Below, one piece after another: positions 47,556 to 56,247 of a stretch of 64,000 nucleotides of DNA (positions are counted from its first letter, which is position 1; each line of letters starts with the position of its first letter). The stretch comes from SLSG01 sp964477035 (lineage in GTDB: Bacteria > Bacteroidota > Bacteroidia > Bacteroidales > UBA7960), in the NCBI GenBank assembly GCA_964477035.1, contig CAYZCW010000001.1, positions 444,480 through 508,479 on the forward strand, read 5' to 3'. Both the position numbers and the translations under genes were made by a program. The notes below the pieces were generated by a model. It had not been told where the DNA came from, searched no databases, and saw only the letters and a program-made list of their open reading frames with translations.

Positions 47556-48800
47556 ATGAACAGACCGACCCTGATTCTTGGGGCCTTGATGCTGATCGCC
47601 TTTCCCTCCGCGGCCCAGTTCTCCCTGGAGGGCGACTTCAGGCCGAGGGCCGAATTCCGTGATGGTTACCGCACCCTGCCGCGCGAGGATACCAGGCCGG
47701 CAGGTCTGGTATCCCAGCGTTCCCGGCTGATCCTGGGGTTTGCCCGGGACCGCATCACCACCCGGTTGAGCCTGCAGGACGTGCGCCTCTGGGGAGATCA
47801 GGATCCCCTGTCGGGAAGGGGTTCGCTCGATGTGCACGAGGCCTGGGTGCAGGTGTCCCTGTCCCCCCGGTGGCTGATCCGTGCCGGGCGCCAGGAGATC
47901 CGCTACGACAACCAGCGCTTTTTTGCCCTCAACGACTGGAATAATCATGGGCAGAAACACGATGCCCTGCTGCTGATGCACCGTGGTGAGAAAAGCGAAC
48001 TGCACCTCGGGGCGGCCTTCAACCAATCGTCCGACAGGCTGTTTTTTACGGACTATGGCAGGAATAACTATAAAACCATGAATTACGCCTGGTTTAAAAC
48101 ACCGCTGTCGAACCAATGGACGCTGTCCCTGCTGGGGGTGGTGGACGGCTACGAACATCCCGGGGATACCGGGGTGCTGAACCTGCGTGCCACCTGGTCG
48201 GCTTATCTGGCCTTCGGCTCAGGCCCTGACGGCCTGAGGATCAACCCTGCTGCCCAGCACGGGAAGACGGCATGGGGACAGGACATCAGCGCCTTCTACT
48301 TTCTGGTAGAGGGCTCCCGGACCCTGTCCGGCAGGCTGCAGGTGACCCCCGGCCTGGAATGGTTCTCAGGCAATGACGACGAAACACTGTCAGACAAATT
48401 CAGGGCGTTTGATCCCCTCTACGGAGCCGGGCATACGGTACAGGGCTATATGGACTACTTCACGAATGTGGTGGCCCATGCCCGGGAGGCCGGGCTCGTC
48501 AACCCTTACCTGAAAAGCCGCTTCGGCCTGTCCGACAACACAAGCCTGGATGCCGACCTCCACCTGTTTTTCCTGCAGAACAACAAACGGCATCCCCAGT
48601 TGGGACACACGCTGGATAAATACCTGGGCACGGAGATAGACCTCACCCTGAGCCACCGTTTCCATCCGACGGCCAGCTTCTCCTTCGGGTATTCGGTCCT
48701 GTTTGCCTCGGAATCCATGGAAGCCATTAAAGGCGGCAGCAAGGACAAATGGGCTCATTGGGCGTATGCCATGCTCCGCGTAAGACCAATCTTTTTCTGA
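47556..48800 (+). CDS. Outer-membrane porin (alginate-export family), coupled to hyuA
   Basis: 414 residues with signal peptide (LILGALMLIAFPSAAQ) and a beta-barrel of alternating strands: DFRPRAEFRDGYRTL, SRLILGFARDRITTRLSLQD, EAWVQVSLSPRWLIRAGRQE and a terminal FF. The pattern is that of the AlgE/alginate_exp group, which in Bacteroidetes are often porins for small organic molecules. Its TGA overlaps the hyuA ATG (TGATG), so it probably serves the hydantoinase substrate or another purine intermediate. A weak promoter-like TATCTTTC lies at about 47511. Confidence 0.82.
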   Translation: MNRPTLILGALMLIAFPSAAQFSLEGDFRPRAEFRDGYRTLPREDTRPAGLVSQRSRLILGFARDRITTRLSLQDVRLWGDQDPLSGRGSLDVHEAWVQVSLSPRWLIRAGRQEIRYDNQRFFALNDWNNHGQKHDALLLMHRGEKSELHLGAAFNQSSDRLFFTDYGRNNYKTMNYAWFKTPLSNQWTLSLLGVVDGYEHPGDTGVLNLRATWSAYLAFGSGPDGLRINPAAQHGKTAWGQDISAFYFLVEGSRTLSGRLQVTPGLEWFSGNDDETLSDKFRAFDPLYGAGHTVQGYMDYFTNVVAHAREAGLVNPYLKSRFGLSDNTSLDADLHLFFLQNNKRHPQLGHTLDKYLGTEIDLTLSHRFHPTASFSFGYSVLFASESMEAIKGGSKDKWAHWAYAMLRVRPIFF

Positions 48801-50173
48801 TGGGACTTTTGATCCGCAATGCGGGCCGGGTGGACCGGCAAGGAGTGGCGCCGGGCAATGTTTACATGGCCGGGGGCAGGATCGTGAGCCTGGAGGCGGA
48901 TCCCGACCCGCACCTGGAAGAAGGCAGGATCATCGATGCCTCCGGCATGCTGGTGTTTCCGGGGGGGGTCGACCCGCATGTGCACCTACAACTGCCTACC
49001 CAGGCAGGCTTTTCGTCGGATGACTTTGAGTCTGGCAGCCGGGCAGCCCTCTTTGGCGGCACCACCACCCTGTTGGATTTTGTGACGCCCCGGCGCGACC
49101 AGACTTTGATCGATGCGCTGACCAAACGGCTGGAAGAGGCAGGGCGGTCCATGACCGATTACGCCCTGCATGTGAGCCCCGTGGCCTGGCGGATCAGCCT
49201 GCCCCTGGAGATCGAAAACTGCCTGAGGGCAGGGGCCAACTCCTTCAAGGTGTACATGGCCTACCAGGACACCATAGGGGTGGATGACGAGGTCCTTGAA
49301 AAGGTGATGCGCGCCGTGGGAAAGGCCGGTGGCATGGTCCTGGTGCATGCCGAGGATGGTCCGGAGATAGCCCGGCTTCGCGACCGGCTTTTCCGGGACG
49401 GCCATACGGGTCCCTCGGCCCACCCGCTCTCCCGGCCTCCCGGGACAGAAAGCCGGGCGGTTGGCAAGGTCATTGGCCTGGCAGCCCGCACGAACTGTCC
49501 GCTTTACATCGTTCACGTGTCTGCCGCCGAATCGGTCCGCCTGATCCGGCAGGCCCGCAATGACGGACAGGAGGTGCATGCAGAGGCATGCATTCACCAT
49601 CTGTTGCTGGATGAATCCCTGTATTCAGGCGCCTTCGAAGCGGCCGCTCCCTTTGTGCTCAGTCCCCCCCTGCGGGGAGAGGCCGACCGGGACGCCCTCT
49701 GGGAAGGGCTGGCGGACGGCACCATTGAGGTGGTGTCGACGGACCATTGTCCGTTTTTCATGCACCAGAAGGCCAGGGGGCGGGATGACTTTCGAAGGAT
49801 TGCCAACGGGGCGGGAGGCGTGGAGTTCCGCCTGTCCCTGTTGTATACCCATGGGGTGCTCGCCGGACGAATCAGCCTGCCACGTTTTGTCGATGCCGTC
49901 TCCGAAGCACCGGCCCGCCTGTTCGGCCTGTCCCCCCGCAAAGGTTCCCTGAAGGCCGGGGCGGATGCCGACCTGGTGGTCTGGAACCCGGAAGCGGAAC
50001 AGCTGGTGTCGGCCGCCACGCAGCACCAGCGGTGCGATCATACCATATACGAGGGACTTGTCCTGAAGGGGGCGCCCGAGTATGTCATCGCCGGGGGGGA
50101 GGTGGTGATCGAAAAAGGGGAGATGGTCAGAAGCCGGACAGGGAGCTACCTTGCCCGGGACTACAAGGAATAA
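48800..50173 (+). CDS. hyuA: HyuA-type cyclic amidohydrolase (dihydropyrimidinase/hydantoinase)
   Basis: 457 residues from ATG 48800, which shares bases with the porin stop. Amidohydrolase site: GGVDPHVHLQLP for the first metal pair, carbamylated Lys in SFKVYMAYQD, LVHAEDG, IVHVSAAES, and the Asp in VSTDHCPF. Cleaves a six- or five-membered cyclic ureide. E. coli hyuA sits in the ygeW-ygeY-ygfK-xdhD neighbourhood, and the nearby YgeW/YgeY genes make a role in anaerobic purine breakdown more likely than reductive pyrimidine breakdown. Confidence 0.9.
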   Translation: MGLLIRNAGRVDRQGVAPGNVYMAGGRIVSLEADPDPHLEEGRIIDASGMLVFPGGVDPHVHLQLPTQAGFSSDDFESGSRAALFGGTTTLLDFVTPRRDQTLIDALTKRLEEAGRSMTDYALHVSPVAWRISLPLEIENCLRAGANSFKVYMAYQDTIGVDDEVLEKVMRAVGKAGGMVLVHAEDGPEIARLRDRLFRDGHTGPSAHPLSRPPGTESRAVGKVIGLAARTNCPLYIVHVSAAESVRLIRQARNDGQEVHAEACIHHLLLDESLYSGAFEAAAPFVLSPPLRGEADRDALWEGLADGTIEVVSTDHCPFFMHQKARGRDDFRRIANGAGGVEFRLSLLYTHGVLAGRISLPRFVDAVSEAPARLFGLSPRKGSLKAGADADLVVWNPEAEQLVSAATQHQRCDHTIYEGLVLKGAPEYVIAGGEVVIEKGEMVRSRTGSYLARDYKE

Positions 50174-50179
50174 CGGAGG

Positions 50180-51367
50180 TCAGAAACCCGCCCGTTTACG
50201 GCCTTTCGACAGGACGGATTCCAGCACCCGCCCCGGCTCGGAAAAACGCTGCGTCAGCATCATGGCCGCGATGACATAGGGCTTGAAGCCGGCCTCCAGG
50301 TAGGTGCGTACCCGGTATTTCTCGAACACCTCTGCCTGCACCTCTCCGGCCTCGCAGGAAACCCCTGAAATATCGGCCGGCAGACAATGCATGTACAGGG
50401 CATCCTGGTTCCTGGTCCGCCGCATCATGTCCTGGTTGTATTCCCAGTCCCTGTGCCTCGCGTTGCTTGCCAGGCACTCCTTTTCAAGCTCCATCAGCCC
50501 TTCCCTGTCGCCCTCCAGAAGCAGCCCGGTGCGCCGTTTCATGATGTGGTAGGGGGCCCAGCTCTTGGGATACACGATGTCGGCCCCTTCCATGGCTTCC
50601 GCCATGGAGTGGGTGATGCGGAAACTTCCGCCGCTGCCGGTAGCCTGGGCGGCGGCCAGGTCGGCGATCTCCCGGATCAGCCCGTAACCTTCCGGATAGG
50701 CCAGCTCGACATGCATCCCAAAACGGGTCATCAGGGCAATGATGCCCTGGGGCACGGAAAGGGGTTTGCCGTAACTGGGCGAATAGGCCCAGCTCATCAC
50801 GATCTTCTTGCCGCGCAGCTGCTCGAGCGAGCCAAACTGCTTCTCCAGGTGCATCAGGTCGGCCATAGACTGGGTCGGATGGTCCATGTCGCACTGCAGG
50901 TTGATCAGGCCGGGACGCTGTGGAAGAACCCCTTCGGCATGGCCTTCATCCAGGGCGGCAGCCACTTCCCGCATGTATTTGTTGCCCTCCCCCAGGTACA
51001 TGTCGTCCCTTATGCCGATGAAGTCGGTCAGGAAGGCGATCATATTGGCCGTTTCACGCACCGTTTCCCCGTGGGAGATCTGCGACTTTTCCTCGTCCAG
51101 GTCCTGCACTGCGAGGCCTAGCAGGTTGGCGGCCGAGGCAAACGAGAAGCGGGTCCGGGTCGATTTGTCGCGGAAGTTCGACACGGCCAGGCCGGAGTCG
51201 AACACCCGGGGCGAATGGCCCTGGTCGCGCAAAGCCTTGAGGGCCTCCGCCACGCGCATGATGAGGAACAGGTCTTCCCGGCTTTTCTCCCAGGTGAGCA
51301 AAAAATCCTTTCCGTGGAGGCCGTTCTGCATCCGGCCGATGGCTTCGATCTGTTGTTGGAGATGCAT
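50180..51367 (-). CDS. ygeW: YgeW-type knotted carbamoyltransferase
   Basis: 395 residues (E. coli YgeW 396). Carbamoyl phosphate binding DKSTRTRFSFASAANLLG, DMDHPTQSMADLMHLEKQFG as the HPTQ site, and the YMHCLPADISG signature of ornithine/putrescine/YgeW carbamoyltransferases. It is thought to release or transfer a carbamoyl group from a ureido intermediate; the true substrate was long unknown. Convergent with hyuA (6 bases apart), 19 bases downstream of ygeY. Confidence 0.93.
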   Translation of the reverse strand: MHLQQQIEAIGRMQNGLHGKDFLLTWEKSREDLFLIMRVAEALKALRDQGHSPRVFDSGLAVSNFRDKSTRTRFSFASAANLLGLAVQDLDEEKSQISHGETVRETANMIAFLTDFIGIRDDMYLGEGNKYMREVAAALDEGHAEGVLPQRPGLINLQCDMDHPTQSMADLMHLEKQFGSLEQLRGKKIVMSWAYSPSYGKPLSVPQGIIALMTRFGMHVELAYPEGYGLIREIADLAAAQATGSGGSFRITHSMAEAMEGADIVYPKSWAPYHIMKRRTGLLLEGDREGLMELEKECLASNARHRDWEYNQDMMRRTRNQDALYMHCLPADISGVSCEAGEVQAEVFEKYRVRTYLEAGFKPYVIAAMMLTQRFSEPGRVLESVLSKGRKRAGF

Positions 51368-51386
51368 GGCTGGTGTATTTTTCGGT

Positions 51387-52574
51387 TCAGAACATCAGGG
51401 CATAGGCGGCATAGAAAGCGGATGCCTTCACCAGGTCGTCTACCGGCACCCTCTCGTTCGGGGCGTGGGCCATCACCTCGTTGCCCGGGCCGAATCCGAT
51501 GACCGGAATACCGTAGTATCCGTTGATGGTCACCCCATTGGTCGAAAAGGTCCATTTGTCGATCACGGGGGGGCTCCCGAAAAGGCCTTCGAAGGCCTTC
51601 CTGCCCCGTTGCACTGCCTCGTGGTCTTCCGGAATCATCCATGTCGGATAGTACTTCTCCATGCCGTAGGTCAGTCCTGTGAATGAGGTTTCCTTGTAGT
51701 GGAGGGTTTCCACGCGGGCATCCATGCCCTGGATGAGCATCTCGATTTCACGCAGGGCGGATTCGCGTGTCTCGCCCCAGGTGAGCCGGCGGTCCAGGTG
51801 GATCCTGGCGTAATCGGCCACCGCGCAAAGCGAAGGACTCCCGGAGATGATCTCGGAAATGGTGATGCTGCCCTTGCCCAGGAAGGGATCGCCGGGCAGG
51901 CGTTCGTTGAGGCGCTCGATTTCCAGCGCGGCGCGGGATGCCATATAGATGGCGTTCCTTCCCCTTTCCGGGGCCGAGCCATGGGAGGAGAGTCCCCGGA
52001 AGCTGACCTGCATTTCCATGCGGCCCCTCTGGCCGCGGTATACGCCCAGGTTGGTGGGTTCGGTGCTGATCACCAGGTCCGGGCGGATGCCCTCTTCCTC
52101 CACCAGGTATTTCCAGCAAAGGCCGTCGCAGTCTTCTTCGATCACGCTGCCCACAAAATACAGGGTGACGTCCCGGTCGTATCCCATCTCTTTCAGGATG
52201 CGTCCGGCCGTGACAAAGGCGGCCACCCCGCCCTTCTGATCGACCGAACCCCGGCCGTGTACGAAACCATCGCGCACTTCCCCGCCCAGGGGGTCGAAAT
52301 CCCAGTTTTCACGGTGGCCGATGTCTACCGTATCCATATGCCCGTCAAAGGCCAGGATACGGCTTCCCTGCCCGATGCGTCCAATCACATTGCCCAGTCT
52401 GTCCATGCGCACCCCGTCGAAGCCGGCTGCATTCATTTGCCGCATCAGCTCCTGCTGTACCTCCTTTTCCTTAAGGCTTACGGAGGGAATGCGCACCAGT
52501 TTTGAGAGGTTGCCTGCCGTGTCTTCCCGGTAACGTTCCGCCCTGTCTGTTATTTGTTTGAATTCACTTTTCAT
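51387..52574 (-). CDS. ygeY: YgeY-type M20 family metallohydrolase
   Basis: 395 residues from ATG 52574; the open frame reaches 52727 but only this start has a ribosome-binding site and family N-terminus. Zinc ligands: AFDGHMDTVDIG, HGRGSVDQKGG (Asp), IEEDCDG (Glu-Glu), STEPTN, and a C-terminal MAHAPNERV. YgeY is a peptidase/deacetylase-like enzyme of unknown exact substrate, always found with YgeW. It probably removes the second carbamoyl/ureido group as ammonia and CO2 or deacylates an intermediate. Start of a two-gene minus-strand operon. Confidence 0.93.
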   Translation of the reverse strand: MKSEFKQITDRAERYREDTAGNLSKLVRIPSVSLKEKEVQQELMRQMNAAGFDGVRMDRLGNVIGRIGQGSRILAFDGHMDTVDIGHRENWDFDPLGGEVRDGFVHGRGSVDQKGGVAAFVTAGRILKEMGYDRDVTLYFVGSVIEEDCDGLCWKYLVEEEGIRPDLVISTEPTNLGVYRGQRGRMEMQVSFRGLSSHGSAPERGRNAIYMASRAALEIERLNERLPGDPFLGKGSITISEIISGSPSLCAVADYARIHLDRRLTWGETRESALREIEMLIQGMDARVETLHYKETSFTGLTYGMEKYYPTWMIPEDHEAVQRGRKAFEGLFGSPPVIDKWTFSTNGVTINGYYGIPVIGFGPGNEVMAHAPNERVPVDDLVKASAFYAAYALMF

Positions 52575-52583
52575 CCTCGTGTT

Positions 52584-52590
52584 CCTCCTT
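52584..52590 (-). promoter_or_regulatory. Strong Shine-Dalgarno sequence before ygeY
   Basis: AAGGAGG on the minus strand, nine bases before the ATG. Bacteroidota mRNAs rarely carry such sites, and most genes here do not. It confirms the start at 52574. Confidence 0.7.
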
Positions 52591-52641
52591 GTTTTTTGCG
52601 ATAAAGATAGCCTTTTTGCCTTATTTTTCCATGGGGACCGG

Positions 52642-52674
52642 TTTGGGGGTATAGGGATTTTTTGAATACCTTTA
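52642..52674 (+). promoter_or_regulatory. Bacteroidetes promoter before xdhC
   Basis: TTTG (52642-52645), 21-base spacer, TACCTTTA (52667-52674, seven of eight to TAnnTTTG), 75 bases before the xdhC ATG. Confidence 0.55.
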
Positions 52675-52748
52675 CGGTCCTGGTTTTTTATCGTCGGATG
52701 GGTTCGGCCGCCAGGCCTTCCGGCCATCTGTTACAAGCGGAATGACAC

Positions 52749-53699
52749 ATGCAGCTTTGGGAGTTTATTGAGCAGGGTTTATCGCAGGGGATCCGGGCCT
52801 GCCTGATCGTGGTGGTCCACCGCCAGGGCAGCAGCCCCGGCAAGACCGGATTTAAAATGGCTGTGGCCGCCGACGGACGCCTCTCGGGCTCCATCGGAGG
52901 CGGCATCATGGAGTATGGCCAGGTAGAGCTGGCCCGGCAGATGCTGGACGGTCCGGCGGGCCGTCCCATGCTGCAAAGACAGGTTCATGAGCCGGATGCG
53001 CCGGAGGACCGCTCCGGCTTGCTGTGTTCCGGGCAGCAGGTGCATGCCTTCGTGCCACTGGATGCCGGTGATCTGGATACGGTCAGGATGGTTCTGCAGG
53101 CGCTGGAAACCGGCCAGGGGGGGCTGTTGGAGATCACGCCCGGGGGACTGTCTTTCCGTAGGGCGGATACCGCCGGAGACGGTCCGGGCTGGGAGAAATC
53201 ATCCGACGACAACTGGTGTTACAGGGAACCTTTGGGCACCATGCCCACCCTGTACATTTTCGGTGGTGGACACGTCAGCGTGCCCCTGAGCCAGGTGGGC
53301 CGCATGCTGGGATTCCGGGTGGTGGTGTTCGACGACCGGGATGGCCTCAACACCATGGCCGGCAATGCATACGCCCATGAGAAGAGACGCATCGACTACC
53401 GCCGTGCCGCCGGGCTGGTTTCCGGGGGACCGGATGCCTACGTGGTGATCATGACCGTGTCGCATGCCACCGACCAGCTCCTGCTGGAGCAGATGCTTCC
53501 GCTGCAGTTGCGTTACCTGGGCATGATCGGCAGCAAGAAAAAATCCGGCAGGATCCTGGCAGCACTCAGGGAGCGTGGCGCCACGAAGGAGCAGATTGAC
53601 CGGGTGGACTCGCCCATGGGCGTCCCCCTTCCCAGCGTCACCCCTGCGGAAATCGCCATCAGCATCGCTGCCCGCCTCATTCAAATAAAAAATTCTTAA
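52749..53699 (+). CDS. xdhC: XdhC family molybdenum-cofactor insertion protein
   Basis: 316 residues. N-terminal XdhC/CoxI domain with VVVHRQGSSPGKTGFKMAV and SGSIGGGIME, and a C-terminal Rossmann domain with IFGGGHVSVPLSQVGRMLGF and MIGSKKK. XdhC binds Mo cofactor, helps its sulfuration (or, in this cluster, selenium loading as for YqeB) and inserts it into the hydroxylases. It presumably serves both XdhAB and the XdhD-like enzyme. Followed after one base by the TolC-like gene. Confidence 0.92.
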   Translation: MQLWEFIEQGLSQGIRACLIVVVHRQGSSPGKTGFKMAVAADGRLSGSIGGGIMEYGQVELARQMLDGPAGRPMLQRQVHEPDAPEDRSGLLCSGQQVHAFVPLDAGDLDTVRMVLQALETGQGGLLEITPGGLSFRRADTAGDGPGWEKSSDDNWCYREPLGTMPTLYIFGGGHVSVPLSQVGRMLGFRVVVFDDRDGLNTMAGNAYAHEKRRIDYRRAAGLVSGGPDAYVVIMTVSHATDQLLLEQMLPLQLRYLGMIGSKKKSGRILAALRERGATKEQIDRVDSPMGVPLPSVTPAEIAISIAARLIQIKNS

Positions 53700-53700
53700 G

Positions 53701-55167
53701 ATGAAGCGTTTCGTTTTTCTTCTGCTGTGGGGTCTGCTGCTGACCGATGGCCTGGCACAGCCCCGGTATTTTTCGCTCGACCAGGTGATCGAAATGGCCA
53801 GGGAGACTTCCCCTGATGCCATGATCGCCCGGCATCGCTACCGGGGCAGTTACTGGCAGTTTCGCAGCTTCCGGGCAGGCTACCTGCCCAACCTGCGCCT
53901 GGACGCCACCATACCCAACCTGAACAGGACCATACAGCCCATTACCCTGCCGGACGGCACGGACATCTTTGTCAGGCGCAGCCTGGCCACCTCCTCCGGC
54001 AACCTGGCCCTCAGCCAGCGCGTGGGACTGACCGGCGGGCAGTTGTTTGTGAGCTCCGGCCTGCAGCGGATCGACCTGATCAGGGAGGACCAGAATACCG
54101 TGTCTTTTCTGTCCACCCCGGTCAACATCGGTTTTCGCCAGCCGATTTTCGCTTACAACCCCTACAAGTGGGAGCGGCAGATCGAGCCCATGCGGTATGA
54201 GGAATCGCGCAAACGCTATGTGGAAGACCTGGAGAACATCAGCATACGCGCCACAAGCCTGTTTTTTGACCTCTTGCTCGCCCAGATCAACATCGGCATC
54301 AACCGCCTGAACCTGGCAAGCAATGACACCCTCTACAGCATTGCCCAGGGGCGCTACTCCCTGGGCCGTATCGCCGAGAACGAACTCCTGCAGATGGAGC
54401 TTAACGTACTGAACTCCGAAGCCCTTCTCGAACAATCGCGTATCGACTACGAGGCGGCCCTCTTCAGCTTCAGGTCCTTCCTGGGCCTTGACCGGCAAGG
54501 GGAGGTGGAACTCATCCCCCCGGCACAGGTACACGACCTGCAGATCGATTTCGGGCTGGCCCTGACCGAGGCACGCCGCAACCGGGCCGACATCATTGCC
54601 CAGCAGCGGCGACTTGTGGAGGCCGAGAGCGAGGTGAGCCAGGCCAAGGCGGATGCCCGTTTCAATGCCAATTTGTTTGCCGTGTACGGACTCACCCAGA
54701 CTTCTGCCGATTTTTCCAGTGTGTACCGGGACCCGATGGACCAGCAGCAGCTGACCATCGGGGTGCAGATCCCCATCCTGGACTGGGGCGTGGCACGCGG
54801 CCGGGTCCGCATGGCCGAGTCGAACCGGGAGCTCATCAATACCACGGTGGGACAGGCCCTGGTGGACTTTGAACAGGAGGTGTTTTTCCGGGTGATGGAA
54901 TTCAATATGCTGAAAAACCAGCTGGAGATCGCTGAGAAGGCAGACATCATCGCAGAGAAGCGTTACGAGGTCACCCTGCAGCGCTTCCTGATCGGTCGCA
55001 TCGACGTGATTGAGCTTAACCTGGCCCTGGAGGAGAAGGACCGCTCCAAACAGCGTTACCTGGCTGCCATGAGGAACTTCTGGAGGGGGTTTTATGAGAT
55101 GCGGCGCATCACCTTGTACGATTTTCTGAACGACCGGCCCCTGGTGGTCGATTTTGATACGATCTGA
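53701..55167 (+). CDS. TolC-family outer membrane efflux protein
   Basis: 488 residues with signal peptide (VFLLLWGLLLTDGLAQ). Two repeats of long helices and short strands typical of TolC/OEP: QVIEMARETSPDAM..., ARHRYRGSYWQFRSFRAGYLP, VEAESEVSQAKADARF and the last helix about 430-465. TolC-type proteins form trimeric tunnels for RND or type I exporters, but no inner-membrane partner is encoded nearby. The one-base gap suggests cotranscription with xdhC, an odd pairing. Followed by a large hairpin. Confidence 0.9.
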   Translation: MKRFVFLLLWGLLLTDGLAQPRYFSLDQVIEMARETSPDAMIARHRYRGSYWQFRSFRAGYLPNLRLDATIPNLNRTIQPITLPDGTDIFVRRSLATSSGNLALSQRVGLTGGQLFVSSGLQRIDLIREDQNTVSFLSTPVNIGFRQPIFAYNPYKWERQIEPMRYEESRKRYVEDLENISIRATSLFFDLLLAQINIGINRLNLASNDTLYSIAQGRYSLGRIAENELLQMELNVLNSEALLEQSRIDYEAALFSFRSFLGLDRQGEVELIPPAQVHDLQIDFGLALTEARRNRADIIAQQRRLVEAESEVSQAKADARFNANLFAVYGLTQTSADFSSVYRDPMDQQQLTIGVQIPILDWGVARGRVRMAESNRELINTTVGQALVDFEQEVFFRVMEFNMLKNQLEIAEKADIIAEKRYEVTLQRFLIGRIDVIELNLALEEKDRSKQRYLAAMRNFWRGFYEMRRITLYDFLNDRPLVVDFDTI

Positions 55168-55212
55168 GTTGGCTTCCGGATACTGGCCGACGGCCAGTAG
55201 CCAAAAGCCAAC
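55168..55212 (+). terminator. Two-stage hairpin after the TolC-like gene
   Basis: Outer arms GTTGGCTT (55168-55175) and AAGCCAAC (55205-55212) enclose a symmetric 5 x 5 internal loop and the perfect inner stem TACTGGCC-GAC-GGCCAGTA (55181-55199). It begins directly after the stop codon. No T run; likely transcription stop or mRNA stabiliser. Confidence 0.5.
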
Positions 55213-55220
55213 AGCCAATC
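55193..55220 (+). repeat. Four 7-base units GCCANNN upstream of GT9
   Basis: GCCAGTA, GCCAAAA, GCCAACA, GCCAATC, contiguous; the 3' arms of the hairpin fall in it. Same type and orientation relative to the next gene as the array before ssnA. Confidence 0.65.
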
Positions 55221-55233
55221 CCCCGGCTGTGTT

Positions 55234-56247
55234 ATGGAAAGGAAGAAGATCCTGGTCATTCGTTTCAGCTCCATCGGCGACATCGTGCTGACCACACCGG
55301 TATTGCGTTGCCTGCACAAGGTGCCCGGATTGCAGGCCGAGGTGCATGTGGCCACCAAAAAGGCCTTTGCCGCCCTGCTGCAGGCCAACCCCCATGTCGG
55401 GCGGGTGCATGCCCTGGAGGGGAGCCTGACGGACCTGATCCGCCGCCTGCGTGCCGAGCGGTTCGATTATGTGGTGGACCTGCACAACAACTTGCGGTCT
55501 AATCTTGTGCGGCTTGCACTGGGCCGGCCCTCCCGGGCCTTTCACAAGCTCAACATCCGCAAATGGCTGCTGACCCGCTTCCGGATCGACCGCCTGCCCC
55601 GGGTCCATATTGTGGATCGCTACATGGAGGCCGCTGCGGGGCTGGGGGTGAAAAACGACTCCGGCGGATTGGAGTATCATATCCCGCAGGAGGCAAGGCA
55701 TTTTCCGGACATTGTTCCGGGGGCGTTCCGTGACCGCTATACCGCTTTCGTCATCGGAGGCAAACATGCCACCAAAAGGCTGCCCGCGGCCAGGATATCG
55801 GCCATCTGCCAGGAGCTGGATGGGCCTGTGGTGTTGCTCGGCGGACCCGAAGACGGGCCGGTGGCCGGTCTGGTCGCCGGGGATTGCGGGGACAAGGTTT
55901 TCGATGCCTGCGGGAAACTCTCCCTGGATCAGTCGGCCTATCTGGTGCAGCAGGCCACGGTGGTCATTACCCACGACACGGGCCTGATGCATGTGGCGGC
56001 GGCCTTCAGAAAGCCCATTGTTTCCATCTGGGGCAATACCATTCCGGCCTTCGGCATGTTTCCTTATATGCCGGGGAACCCGGAGCTCTCGGCCATGGTG
56101 GAGGTGGAAGGACTGTCCTGCAGGCCGTGTTCCAAGATCGGATTCGATCATTGCCCCAAGGGACATTTCGATTGCATGGAAAAAATTCCGGCGGCCCGGG
56201 TGGCTGCCCTGGTCAGACGGTACTCGGAAACAGACTCCGGGGCATGA
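55234..56247 (+). CDS. Glycosyltransferase family 9 (heptosyltransferase-like)
   Basis: 337 residues. GT-B fold with KILVIRFSSIGDIVLTTPVLR, the usual GT9 start; VVDLHNNLRSN, FVIGGKHATKRLPAARI, and the donor site THDTGLMHVAAAF. C-terminal CRPCSKIGFDHCPKGHFDCM has four to five Cys near the end, seen in a subgroup of ADP-heptose transferases. Would add heptose or another sugar to lipopolysaccharide core. Convergent with the FkbM gene, overlapping it by 35 bases. Confidence 0.92.
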   Translation: MERKKILVIRFSSIGDIVLTTPVLRCLHKVPGLQAEVHVATKKAFAALLQANPHVGRVHALEGSLTDLIRRLRAERFDYVVDLHNNLRSNLVRLALGRPSRAFHKLNIRKWLLTRFRIDRLPRVHIVDRYMEAAAGLGVKNDSGGLEYHIPQEARHFPDIVPGAFRDRYTAFVIGGKHATKRLPAARISAICQELDGPVVLLGGPEDGPVAGLVAGDCGDKVFDACGKLSLDQSAYLVQQATVVITHDTGLMHVAAAFRKPIVSIWGNTIPAFGMFPYMPGNPELSAMVEVEGLSCRPCSKIGFDHCPKGHFDCMEKIPAARVAALVRRYSETDSGA

